Below, one piece after another: positions 54,714-63,794 of a stretch of DNA of 64,000 nucleotides (position 1 is its first letter; each line of letters begins with the position of its first letter). The stretch covers positions 1 to 64,000 of the forward strand of contig JAFVAY010000008.1 in the NCBI GenBank assembly GCA_017480325.1, read 5' to 3'. The notes under the pieces are model-generated. The model was not told where the DNA came from and ran no database searches. It saw nothing but the letters and a program-made list of their open reading frames with translations. The DNA is from Clostridiales bacterium (GTDB lineage Bacteria > Bacillota > Clostridia > Saccharofermentanales > Saccharofermentanaceae). Both the position numbers and the translations under genes were made by a program.

Positions 54714-56564
54714 ATGTCGGATAACAATAACAGACAATGGTTCGAGGATAATAACGACTCTCAGGATAGAAGGAGAGTAGGAGGGAAGAAGTCCCACGCC
54801 GGAGAGCGTAAGAGCCCGGCAGACCCTTCCCGTAAGCATCGTTCTGCCAGGAAGTCTACGGCACAGTCCGGCAAGCAGCCCCCAAGGCCTAATAACAACC
54901 GGCCTAACCAGCCCGGGAAATCTAATCAGCAGAAAAAGCCTAATCAGCCAAATCGCCCTAATCAGCCTGATAATGCCAAGGGTGCTCCTGTCTCCTCTAA
55001 GGGAAAGCCTCATGGCAAAGCACAGCCTCAGGAGAAAGGTCAGTCTAAGGGACAGATACAATCTCAAGGTAAGTCACAGCCCAAGGGTAACCCTCAGGGT
55101 CCAAAGAAGGGACAGCAGGCTTCGAAGCCGCAACAGTCTAAGAAGCCACAGCAGTCTCCTGAGAATATAAAGAAGAACGATACTCCCGTCACTCCCGCGA
55201 TCCCTCTTAAGGGTTCTAAGGAAGATCTGAAGCAGGATAAGAAAGCCAAGAAGAACGCCAAGCCGACTCCCGATGAGATAAGAAAGAAGTCATCGAGAAG
55301 GAAGGCTCTGGTTAGCTCGGGGGTTGCTATCGGACTTGTGCTGGCGGGAATTATGGTGCTGTTCTTCGTTGTACATCATCTTTTCGATTACTTTGCAGTT
55401 AAGCCTAATCTCGAGTTCGTGACTAACGGTACCATCGAGCACACCATAGGCTCCAGGGCCATAATCGTGCGTGACGAGAGCGTAGTACTGTCCAATCACG
55501 GCGGAGACTTCGTTACAGAGGCTGCGGAGGGCTCGCGCGTGGCGGCAGGGCAGTCTATCGCCATGGTCGTTCCTGCGGATATGCAGACGGTAGTCGAGAA
55601 TCTTCGTAATACGCAGTCCCAGATATCCGATGTACAGCAGGAGCTTATCGCAGAGGGATCGGCAGAGGGCGCTGACGTCATCTACAGAGATATCGATCAG
55701 TCCTTGACGCCGATCGTTAATATGCTGAGGCTTGATTCCATTAACGGTAACTTAAGCGAGCTGTCATCCTATTCGTCATCTATATCGGTACTTCTTAACC
55801 AGAGGGAGACGGAGCTCGCGGGTCTGGCATTCGATGACGAGAGGCTTCGTGTGTTAAGGTCCGACGAGAGAGGCTATCAGTCACAGCTCGAGAACAGAGC
55901 ATCCGTTATCTATGCGCCGGAGCCCGGGATCGTTTCGTTCAAGCTTGACGGACTCGAGACCGTGATCAATTATGAAGTGCTTCTTAACGCAGATGCAGGA
56001 ACTATAAGAGATTATATTAACGGTGCAGTGGGAGTTATTCCTTCGGTGCTGACGGTTCAGGCGGGAGACAATGTCGCCAGGATCGCATCGAATGATGAGC
56101 AGTATATCGCATGCTTCCTTAACGAATCCGATGCTCCGATGTCGGCCTTCGAGGTTGGTTCTTCTCACACCGTTATCGTGGGCTCTGAGGGCTTAAGTAT
56201 CGGTAAGTGCATTGTCCGAAGAGTTACACCTACATCTAACGGTAATTATCTTGTGGTATTCTCCACCACGCGCTATGTGGAGAATCTTCTTGATGTAAGA
56301 AGTGCGGATATCGAGGTGGTTATCACGGAGACCCGCGGAATGAGAGTTCCTGTGTCAAGTCTTGTTAATCCCGACTACAGCCGCGGTGTGGCTACGCTTT
56401 ATATTAATAATCAGGGCTTTTGTACTGAGGTGGGAGTTCTGATCGAGGACTACGACCGTGAATTTGCCATCATTAAGCCTATAGGGGATGTTAGCGTTCC
56501 TAATCTTCAGACTGTTTATATTACCAACCCGGGCTCGGTCAATCCGGGAGATCAGGTGAGCTGA
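54714..56564 (+). CDS. HlyD-like single-pass membrane protein with long basic disordered N-terminus
   Basis: A 616-residue protein. Residues ~1-190 are low-complexity, rich in Lys, Gln, Pro, Asn and Ser. One TM follows (about 197-220) and then an extracellular HlyD/biotinyl-lipoyl-like region (VTEAAEGSRVAAGQSIAMVV) with a helical hairpin. In Clostridia such genes commonly precede yggS and sepF, as here, which suggests an envelope or division role, not transport of a toxin. It overlaps the yggS start by one base. There is no clear ribosome site. Confidence 0.75.
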   Translation: MSDNNNRQWFEDNNDSQDRRRVGGKKSHAGERKSPADPSRKHRSARKSTAQSGKQPPRPNNNRPNQPGKSNQQKKPNQPNRPNQPDNAKGAPVSSKGKPHGKAQPQEKGQSKGQIQSQGKSQPKGNPQGPKKGQQASKPQQSKKPQQSPENIKKNDTPVTPAIPLKGSKEDLKQDKKAKKNAKPTPDEIRKKSSRRKALVSSGVAIGLVLAGIMVLFFVVHHLFDYFAVKPNLEFVTNGTIEHTIGSRAIIVRDESVVLSNHGGDFVTEAAEGSRVAAGQSIAMVVPADMQTVVENLRNTQSQISDVQQELIAEGSAEGADVIYRDIDQSLTPIVNMLRLDSINGNLSELSSYSSSISVLLNQRETELAGLAFDDERLRVLRSDERGYQSQLENRASVIYAPEPGIVSFKLDGLETVINYEVLLNADAGTIRDYINGAVGVIPSVLTVQAGDNVARIASNDEQYIACFLNESDAPMSAFEVGSSHTVIVGSEGLSIGKCIVRRVTPTSNGNYLVVFSTTRYVENLLDVRSADIEVVITETRGMRVPVSSLVNPDYSRGVATLYINNQGFCTEVGVLIEDYDREFAIIKPIGDVSVPNLQTVYITNPGSVNPGDQVS

Positions 56565-57298
56565 TGGCAGAATACCCGCAGGAGCTGTACGAGAGACTTA
56601 AGAACAACGCTGAGGCCGTAAGGGCTAATATCGCCCGTGCGTGCGAAGAGGCGGGTCGTAATCCGTCGACTGTGACGCTCGTCGGTGTGTCTAAGGTTTT
56701 CCCCGTGGAGTATGCGCAGGCTGCCTTCGAAGGAGGTCTTAAGGACCTGGGTGAGAACAGAGTTCAGGAGCTTGTACCTAAGATCGAGAGACTGGAGGAG
56801 CTCGGGCTTCATCCTAACTGGCATCTTATCGGCACCCTGCAGCGTAACAAGGTCAAGTATATTATAGGCAAGACCTATCTTATTCATTCCGTTAACACTG
56901 TCGAGCTCGCACAGGAGATAGCTAAGCGTTCGGAGGCGGCAGGAATAACAACGGATATTCTTCTTCAGGGAAATATATCGGGGGAGGAGAGCAAGCACGG
57001 CTTCGCTCCTTCAGAGCTTAAGCAGGCAGTAGAGGCTGTTAATGCCTTGACCGGTGTTCGCTTAAGAGGACTTATGACAATGGCCCCCATCGAGACCTCT
57101 CCCGGTGATGCCAGACCTATATTCGAGAAGACTCGTGAGATATATGAAGCCTTAAGAGCAGATGTAAAGGACCCGTCCTGCTGGGATACGTTGTCCATGG
57201 GGATGAGCGGTGATTATAAGGAAGCGATACTTGAAGGCAGTACCTGTGTTCGTGTGGGCACTGCCATCTTCGGTGACAGAAACGCGCTAAAGGCCTGA
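56564..57298 (+). CDS. yggS: YggS/YlmE-family PLP homeostasis protein
   Basis: A 244-residue PLP-binding barrel protein. It has the PLP lysine in LVGVSKVFP, GENRVQEL, HLIGTLQRNKVKYI, the GLMTMAPI segment and the phosphate-binding SMGMSGDY near the end. Members control free PLP and amino-acid balance and have no strong enzymatic activity of their own. In Firmicutes the gene (ylmE) sits in the ylm/sepF division cluster, as here. Confidence 0.93.
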   Translation: MAEYPQELYERLKNNAEAVRANIARACEEAGRNPSTVTLVGVSKVFPVEYAQAAFEGGLKDLGENRVQELVPKIERLEELGLHPNWHLIGTLQRNKVKYIIGKTYLIHSVNTVELAQEIAKRSEAAGITTDILLQGNISGEESKHGFAPSELKQAVEAVNALTGVRLRGLMTMAPIETSPGDARPIFEKTREIYEALRADVKDPSCWDTLSMGMSGDYKEAILEGSTCVRVGTAIFGDRNALKA

Positions 57299-57303
57299 TT
57301 TCT

Positions 57304-57415
57304 ATTGCTTTTGTAACAGTGTTAACGAATAATGTTACAGCAATATTAAGGTGTTTGTCTGTTTGTTTACAGAACATCAAAATAACTTGAAACGATGATT
57401 TTCAATTTGTATCAT
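57304..57415 (+). promoter_or_regulatory. sepF upstream region: inverted repeat and sigma-A promoter
   Basis: An inverted repeat, TGTAACA (57312-57318) / TGTTACA (57333-57339), is extended by outer ATTGC / GCAAT arms. Downstream lie TTGAAA (57387-57392), 17 bases, TATCAT (57410-57415). AGGAGG precedes the sepF ATG. The repeat lacks a T run, so it is more likely an operator or stem than a terminator. Confidence 0.65.
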
Positions 57416-57485
57416 CAAGCCATACTTTTTAAAAACCACGCGGGTTTTGTGGTGACAATACAATTTATTAGGAGGAACGAAAAGT

Positions 57486-57983
57486 ATGGGCAAGTTTTCT
57501 GATTTCATGAAGAAGCTTTATGATTATGAGGAAGTAGATGATGTAAACGAGTACAACACCTATGGCATGGACGAGTATGATGAGTCAGGCGAGAGCGAGT
57601 ACGAGACATCTTATGATTCTTTCCAGGAAGAGGTTCCTTATACACAGCCTGAGACACAGACATACATCCAGCAGCCTGTTGCAACAACAACTCCTGTCAG
57701 ATCTTCTACTGCTACAGTCGTAATGCTCTCACCCTACGACATCAGAACTTCTCAGATTGTTTGTGATCACATCCGCGAAGGACATATCGTTATCTGCAAC
57801 CTGACACCTAATGCTAACAACCAGCGTGTTGTTGACTACATCTCCGGTGCAGTTTACTCTCTCGACGGCAAGATCGAGCCTACACCCGTTAAGACAACAT
57901 TCGTCTGCACACCTAAGATGGTTGAGCTCATCGTTGAGAATCAGGCAGGCGAAGAGGGCGCTTCCAAGGTATCTGCTCTCTAA
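57486..57983 (+). CDS. sepF: Cell division protein SepF
   Basis: A 165-residue protein. The N-terminal amphipathic helix MGKFSDFMKKLYDYEE is the membrane anchor, followed by an acidic Tyr/Glu-rich linker (~20-75) and the SepF core (~80-155), with VVMLSPYDIRTSQIVCDHI, GHIVICNLTP and VDYISGAVYSLDGKIE. It polymerises into rings that shape and anchor FtsZ filaments. Codon use (ACA, ATC, TTC) differs from neighbours and suggests high expression. It has its own promoter and terminator. Confidence 0.95.
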   Translation: MGKFSDFMKKLYDYEEVDDVNEYNTYGMDEYDESGESEYETSYDSFQEEVPYTQPETQTYIQQPVATTTPVRSSTATVVMLSPYDIRTSQIVCDHIREGHIVICNLTPNANNQRVVDYISGAVYSLDGKIEPTPVKTTFVCTPKMVELIVENQAGEEGASKVSAL

Positions 57984-58012
57984 TCTGGACTGACCTTAAA
58001 AAAGATTAATTA

Positions 58013-58047
58013 CAAAGCCGAGATTAGTTTCTCGGCTTTGTTTTTTT
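58013..58047 (+). terminator. Rho-independent terminator after sepF
   Basis: A perfect 11-bp stem, CAAAGCCGAGA / TCTCGGCTTTG, with a six-base loop is followed by seven T. It makes sepF the last gene of its unit. Confidence 0.95.
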
Positions 58048-58085
58048 ATGTATAATAATAGCAGTAATCGAAGTGGAGTCAGAAG

Positions 58086-58706
58086 ATGAGAGAGTCCGAT
58101 CACGATCAGATATTTGCCGGGATCAGTAAGATGTGTCAGATACTTATATCTGAGGCGGATAATCTGTGTGATCTTATCGATGAGGACAGTGACTTCGAGG
58201 TCTGCTCAAGGCATATCGCATCCCTAGAAGATGAGGCGGATAATATCAGGCATGATCTTCAGTATTACTATCAGGAGAATAAGCTGTTCAGGAATCCCGA
58301 GGCTCTCGTGATCATGGAGATCATCTCCTCTGTCGAGAAGTGTACGGATATAATTGACGATATCGCGAAGATATTCATAAGGCTTAATATTACTGACGTT
58401 AAGGATAATATAGTGTCAAGCTTCATGAGTGCCGGTACCGGAGCCGTGAAGATGGCTGAGCTTATCAATACCATAAGAAGACTTAATAAGGCCGATACAC
58501 CCATAAAGGATATTATCGAGCTTGATCATTACAAGGTCGAGTACAGAAGGATATACGACCTTAATATGAATAAGCTTTATGTTGACGGCAATGACCCTAT
58601 CGAGGTCATGAGATGGACTAAGGTTTATGATTCGTTCAAGGAGCTCTTTGACTCGTATGAGGCCGTAGCGGAGTGCTGCGGAAGATACTGCATCTACATG
58701 GACTGA
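58086..58706 (+). CDS. DUF47/PhoU-like protein
   Basis: A 206-residue all-helical protein with the DUF47 pattern: an ASLEDEADNIRHDL segment (E-x-x-A-D metal-site-like) and EIISSVEKCTDIIDDIAK. DUF47 proteins usually accompany Pit phosphate transporters, but the next gene here is an unrelated sodium symporter. GTGGAG precedes the ATG, and a TATAAT at 58051-58056 lies just after the sepF terminator. Confidence 0.83.
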   Translation: MRESDHDQIFAGISKMCQILISEADNLCDLIDEDSDFEVCSRHIASLEDEADNIRHDLQYYYQENKLFRNPEALVIMEIISSVEKCTDIIDDIAKIFIRLNITDVKDNIVSSFMSAGTGAVKMAELINTIRRLNKADTPIKDIIELDHYKVEYRRIYDLNMNKLYVDGNDPIEVMRWTKVYDSFKELFDSYEAVAECCGRYCIYMD

Positions 58707-58773
58707 GTCTCGCTTCTTTTTCTGACGTGTGCGGAGTATAATACTCGGGTTAATATATTCGGGTAGGTTTATT

Positions 58774-60177
58774 ATGAGCGACAAGAATAGAGGGTCCTTT
58801 AAGGGATCTATCGGTTTTGTTCTGGCTGCTGCGGGAAGTGCGGTCGGCCTTGGTAATATCTGGAGATTTCCGTATCTGGCGGCAAGAGACGGGGGAGGAC
58901 TGTTCCTTCTGGTGTATCTGATACTGGCGGTGACCTTCGGCTTCACGCTTCTTACAAGTGAGGTTGCCATCGGACGTAAGACGAAGCAGAGTCCGTTAAC
59001 GGCTTATAAAAAGCTTAATAAGAAGTGGGGATGGATCGGAGTGCTTCAGTGTATCGTGCCCTTCCTGATCATGCCCTATTACTGCGTTATCGGAGGATGG
59101 GTGCTTAAGTATTTCACTGTGTTTGTGACGGGGCAGGGAATGGCCTCTGCCGAGGACGGTTACTTCGGATCTTTTATTACCGCTAATGTATCACCTATAG
59201 TGTTCTCGCTAATATTCCTCGCGGTATGCGGACTTATCGTTATCATGGGTGTAAGCTCCGGTATCGAGAAGTCATCCAAGATCCTTATGCCGATACTGTT
59301 TGTAATGGTTATCGCGGTGGCATTCTATTCTCTTAACATAGAGCATCAATGGGAGGACGGTACGATCGTATCCGGCCTCGACGGACTTCAGATATACATG
59401 ATCCCGAATGTAGAAGGTCTTACTCCCGGCGGGCTGTTCAAGATCGTCACAGACGCTCTGGGACAGCTGTTCTTCTCGTTAAGCATCGCTATGGGTATCA
59501 TGATTACCTACGGATCCTATGTGCCGGATGAAGCGAATATGGTCAAGTCGATCAATCAGATCGAGTTCTTCGATACGGCTGTTGCATTCCTGGCCGGTAT
59601 AATGATCGTGCCTGCGGTGTATGCTTTTAATGGCATGGAAGGACTCGAGAAGAGCGGACCGTCACTGATATTCGTGTCACTTCCCAAGATATTCATGCAG
59701 ATGGGATTATTCGGCCACGTATTCGGAGCGATATTCTTCGCGATGGTGCTGTTCGCCGCTTTGACGAGTGCGGTGTCGATCCTTGAGGCAGTTGTATCAA
59801 GCTTCATAGATAAGTTTGACGTAAGCCGTAACAAGGCTACTGTCGGTGAGCTTATTCTGGCGGCGGTGATCGCAGTCGCAGTATGTCTCGGTTATAACAT
59901 GTGGTACTTCGAGCTTACGTTGCCTAACGGCTCGGTCGGTCAGATACTAGATATACTCGACTATATTACCAATTACTGCCTGATGCCTGTGATTGCCATC
60001 GCCACTTGTATATTTATTGGCTGGAGCCTTAAGCCTGATGGTATAATAGAAGAAGTTACTAAGAACGGAGAGAAATTCTCCCGTAAAGGCCTATACATCG
60101 TAATGGTCAGATTCATAGCTCCGGTGTTTATTCTGGTTCTGTTCCTGATCTCGACGGGTATTCTTAAATTTAAATAA
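58774..60177 (+). CDS. Neurotransmitter:sodium symporter (NSS/SNF) family transporter
   Basis: A 467-residue polytopic protein of the NSS family with the TM1 signature GSIGFVLAAAGSAVGLGNIWRF. About eleven hydrophobic segments follow, the usual number for bacterial MhsT/Tyt1-like members. It imports amino acids with Na+. The start at 58774 is chosen because upstream codons are out of family alignment; a GTG at 58729 lies within a TATAAT-containing promoter region. Confidence 0.92.
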   Translation: MSDKNRGSFKGSIGFVLAAAGSAVGLGNIWRFPYLAARDGGGLFLLVYLILAVTFGFTLLTSEVAIGRKTKQSPLTAYKKLNKKWGWIGVLQCIVPFLIMPYYCVIGGWVLKYFTVFVTGQGMASAEDGYFGSFITANVSPIVFSLIFLAVCGLIVIMGVSSGIEKSSKILMPILFVMVIAVAFYSLNIEHQWEDGTIVSGLDGLQIYMIPNVEGLTPGGLFKIVTDALGQLFFSLSIAMGIMITYGSYVPDEANMVKSINQIEFFDTAVAFLAGIMIVPAVYAFNGMEGLEKSGPSLIFVSLPKIFMQMGLFGHVFGAIFFAMVLFAALTSAVSILEAVVSSFIDKFDVSRNKATVGELILAAVIAVAVCLGYNMWYFELTLPNGSVGQILDILDYITNYCLMPVIAIATCIFIGWSLKPDGIIEEVTKNGEKFSRKGLYIVMVRFIAPVFILVLFLISTGILKFK

Positions 60178-60212
60178 TTAAGAGCTATTGCTCGTTCTCC
60201 CAGAGGTGCTAT

Positions 60213-63200
60213 ATGAAGAACGAGAACATAACTAAAAAGGTTACTTTCGCGGAGATTGCTCTTCCTCTTGCAAGGGATTATAACAGCATTTACGTAATCG
60301 ATTCCCACGACGACAGCTATGTTGAGTACCTTCCGATGTGGGAAAACGGAGAGATGGTCTGTCACTCCTCCGGAGATGATTTCTACGCGGATACAAGAGA
60401 GAATGCAAGAGTTCTGGTTCATCCCGAGGATCAGGAATACTTCCTATCCATGTTCAAGAAGGAACGGGTAACAGAGGCATTGAAGGACGGTAAATCCTTC
60501 TCCATCAATTACAGACTCCTTGTTAACGGGCAACACCTTTACTATTACCTGAAGACGATAAAAAGCGATGACGATAAGGTAATAATAGGTGTACAGGATG
60601 TCGATGAGCAAAGAAAGCTTGAATTAGAGGAGAATAAGGAGCTTCTCATCTATCGATATGTAGGTGGAGCGCTGGCGAGTCGCTATGAGGCCATCTACTA
60701 CGTTAATATACACACCGATTCATTCACATGTTTCAGCAAAAGTGACATGTTCACTGAGCTCGGAACGACCTTCGAGGGAGATAACTTCTTCGAGCGTGTT
60801 ATTCCGGATGCCAGAAAGGTCATTCACAAGGATGACCTGGAAGAGTTCCTGTCCATAATAGACAAGAAGAATATTCTCGACCTTCTTGATAAGAAGCGCA
60901 TGATCTCGCATACCTACAGACAGATTCTCGGAGGTGGTATTAAGTACCTGAGAATGAATGTTGTTCGTCCTGCAGGAGATGAGAATCATATCGTAGTAGG
61001 CGTTATCAATATCGACGCTCAGATCAAGCGTGAGCAGCAGCTGCAGGAGGAAAGTAAGCTTTTCGATGAGGTGGCGATGGCTCTGGCGTCAAGGTACGAG
61101 GTCATCTACCGTGTCAATACCGTGACGAACGCATACCGCGAGTACAGTGCGAGCGAGAAGTATACCAAGCTTAAGGTCGGTAACAAGGGCGAGGATTTCT
61201 TCAGCGACACGCAGCGTAATATGAAGCGCGATATCTATGTCGAGGACTATCCCATGATGGCGCAGGCCATGAACAAGGATAACATCCTGCAAAGACTCAA
61301 GGAAGTCAACAAGATGACCCTTAATTACAGGCTTAATCTTGACGGACGGCCTCAGTATGTGTCTCTTGTCATAATGCGTGCTACGGCTGATTCGGATCAC
61401 ATAATCGTTGCTGTCGAAAATGTTGATGAGGCGAAGAAAAAGGAGATCGAGTACGAGGCAATGATCATGTCGGCTATCGACATGGCGAACAAGGATGCCT
61501 TGACGAGCGTCAAGAATAAGCACGCGTATGTTAATGCCGAGATGCAGCTTGATAAGCAGATAAATTCCGAAAAGCATGTAGAATTCGCGATAGTGGTCTG
61601 CGATATCAACGGACTAAAGAAGGTCAATGACGAGCAGGGTCACAGCTCCGGAGACATTTATATCAAGGACGCATGCGCCATGATCTGTGAGGTCTTCGAC
61701 CACAGTCCCGTGTACAGGATCGGAGGCGATGAGTTCGTCGTGATCCTGATGGGGAGCGACTACACGAATAGATTTAATCTCATCAAAAGATTATCGGCCA
61801 AGCAGATCGAGAACAGACAGGCCGGTCTTGTTAATCTCTCATGCGGGCTTTCCGAGTATCTCCCGGATAGGGATCTGAGAGTACAGGATGTATTCGAGCG
61901 TGCCGATAAGCTTATGTATGTGAATAAGAAGCGGCTCAAGGAAATGCTGGATTACGATAATGAGCCCTCGGTCGAGAGCTATTCCTTCGTAAGATTCTAT
62001 GAGCTTTACGAGAAGCTGCTGTCGGCGATGAATAATTTCGATAAGGTTGATGTTCCGCTTATCGAGAGCCTTCTGATTAAGCTGGCGCTCATGTTCAGAC
62101 TGTCGAAGGGTATCACAAAGGTCTATAAGACCCCTCAGGAGGAGAAGGAGGGAAAAGGCGAGACCCTATGCTGCTTCGACCTCGGCGAGGAGTGTAATGA
62201 GTTCCTCACTCTTCGTGTAGTAACGAGTGTAATGACAAGTGTTCAGATGACCGTCTATATGGCTCCGGATCAGGAGCCTCTGAGTAATGAGGAGCTTCAG
62301 AAGCTCGATCTTGTAATGAGGACGACAGTGAGCTTCATCAGCCGTAACAGGCTTAAGGATGTCGTCTACGAGCTTGCCTACTATGATGATGCAGGGTATC
62401 CGAACCTGAAGTCTCTTAATGCATACATGGCTAAGATGGTGCGTAGTAATGCGTTCCGGAATAAGATGGCCTTCCGATATAATCTCAGACACTTCTCACT
62501 GATCAATCAGGAGTTCGGAAGAGAGGCGGGAGATAAGATAATCAGAGCGCACTATGATCTTCTGAAGTCTATCATGGGTGAGGAAAGTATGCTGGTAAGA
62601 CTCGGCGGAGATAACTTCGTCGGAATATGTAATATGGATAAATCTGACGAGATATCCAAGACTTTAAGCGAGGCTGTGATACGACTGGATGACTCGATCA
62701 GTGTGAAGGTGCCTTCAAGTGCCGGCATTCTGCTAGATTACGAGGGGTTTGCCCCTTCTAATCCCGGAGATATCATGGGCGCGATCATTAATGCCTATCG
62801 TGTCGCTCAGAACGGCGGTAAGGACAGAGTGATCTTCTTCGACGAGGAGATAATGAAGAGGAAGATGAAGCTTGCCAGCGTGCAGCAGAAGTTCTCCGAC
62901 GCCCTCGCGAATGAGGAGTTCAAACCCTTCTATCAGCCTAAGGTAGATGTTAATACGGGTAAGATCGTCGGCGGCGAGGCGTTGTGCCGGTGGTTCCACG
63001 ACGGTGAGATGATCCCTCCGGCATTCTTCATACCGGCTCTCGAGCAGACCAGTGATATCTGCAAGCTTGATCTTTATATGCTTGAGCATGTTTGCCGCGA
63101 CCAGAGGGCTTGGCTTGACGGAGGGGAGGGCAGAGTGCTTGTCCCCATGTCGGTCAATTTCTCGAGGAAGCATATGATGAATATGGAGCTTCCGGACACG

Positions 63201-63656
63201 ATCGAGAAGATACTAGATAAATACCGCATCCCTCATGATTGTATCGAGATCGAGCTTACTGAGACTACCACCGATGTGGAGTTCAGCGACCTTAGAAGGA
63301 TAGTTAACGGTCTTAATGAGAGAGGTATATCGACGTCGGTTGACGACTTCGGCATGGGTTATTCGTCGCTTAATCTTCTTAAGGGGATCCCGTGGAATAC
63401 GCTCAAGATCGATAAGAGCTTCCTTCCTGAAGAGGGCGATCCTGCCGACGGCGAGAAGAGCATCATGTTCAGGGCGGTCGTAACGATGGCGAAGGCTCTC
63501 GGACTCAACTGCATCGCCGAGGGCGTCGAGACGGCTTATCAGGTCGATCTTATGCGCGAGCACGGCTGCGACATCGCTCAGGGCTACTATTACGACAAGC
63601 CTCTCCCCAAGGAAGAATTCGAAGCAAGGCTCATCACGAAAAGGTATGATGTGTAA
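60213..63656 (+). CDS. PAS3-GGDEF-GGDEF-like-EAL cyclic di-GMP protein
   Basis: A 1147-residue soluble protein. Three related PAS-like repeats (~10-135, 140-275, 280-410; each has an ASRYEAIYYVN-type opening in repeats 2 and 3), a GGDEF domain with RIGGDEF intact (~425-560), a GAF-like helical region (~580-720), a second GGDEF fold with GGDNF (degenerate), and an EAL domain (~895-1140). EAL residues are intact: GEALCRW, ELTETT, DDFGMGYSS, AEGVE, AQGYYY. It may both make and degrade cyclic di-GMP. GAGGTG precedes the ATG. It lies 35 bases after the NSS gene. Confidence 0.88.
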   Translation: MKNENITKKVTFAEIALPLARDYNSIYVIDSHDDSYVEYLPMWENGEMVCHSSGDDFYADTRENARVLVHPEDQEYFLSMFKKERVTEALKDGKSFSINYRLLVNGQHLYYYLKTIKSDDDKVIIGVQDVDEQRKLELEENKELLIYRYVGGALASRYEAIYYVNIHTDSFTCFSKSDMFTELGTTFEGDNFFERVIPDARKVIHKDDLEEFLSIIDKKNILDLLDKKRMISHTYRQILGGGIKYLRMNVVRPAGDENHIVVGVINIDAQIKREQQLQEESKLFDEVAMALASRYEVIYRVNTVTNAYREYSASEKYTKLKVGNKGEDFFSDTQRNMKRDIYVEDYPMMAQAMNKDNILQRLKEVNKMTLNYRLNLDGRPQYVSLVIMRATADSDHIIVAVENVDEAKKKEIEYEAMIMSAIDMANKDALTSVKNKHAYVNAEMQLDKQINSEKHVEFAIVVCDINGLKKVNDEQGHSSGDIYIKDACAMICEVFDHSPVYRIGGDEFVVILMGSDYTNRFNLIKRLSAKQIENRQAGLVNLSCGLSEYLPDRDLRVQDVFERADKLMYVNKKRLKEMLDYDNEPSVESYSFVRFYELYEKLLSAMNNFDKVDVPLIESLLIKLALMFRLSKGITKVYKTPQEEKEGKGETLCCFDLGEECNEFLTLRVVTSVMTSVQMTVYMAPDQEPLSNEELQKLDLVMRTTVSFISRNRLKDVVYELAYYDDAGYPNLKSLNAYMAKMVRSNAFRNKMAFRYNLRHFSLINQEFGREAGDKIIRAHYDLLKSIMGEESMLVRLGGDNFVGICNMDKSDEISKTLSEAVIRLDDSISVKVPSSAGILLDYEGFAPSNPGDIMGAIINAYRVAQNGGKDRVIFFDEEIMKRKMKLASVQQKFSDALANEEFKPFYQPKVDVNTGKIVGGEALCRWFHDGEMIPPAFFIPALEQTSDICKLDLYMLEHVCRDQRAWLDGGEGRVLVPMSVNFSRKHMMNMELPDTIEKILDKYRIPHDCIEIELTETTTDVEFSDLRRIVNGLNERGISTSVDDFGMGYSSLNLLKGIPWNTLKIDKSFLPEEGDPADGEKSIMFRAVVTMAKALGLNCIAEGVETAYQVDLMREHGCDIAQGYYYDKPLPKEEFEARLITKRYDV

Positions 63657-63675
63657 AGCTCATTATGAGTCGATG

Positions 63676-63794
63676 TCTATGTTCTTGTCCATGATTTCAA
63701 AATACATGGACATAAACATAGAAGATAGGTGCATTTAGCGTTAATTCTCTATGATCATGTCTAGATTTTTATTTTTCATAGACATAAACATAGA
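63676..63794. repeat. Two related tandem hairpins after the EAL gene
   Basis: Hairpin one has 18-base arms (63676-63693 and 63705-63722, two mismatches) and an 11-base loop. Hairpin two has weaker arms (63748-63764 and 63777-63794). The right arms differ by one base (CATGGACATAAACATAGA and CATAGACATAAACATAGA), so they are copies of one element. No T run follows directly. Confidence 0.8.
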
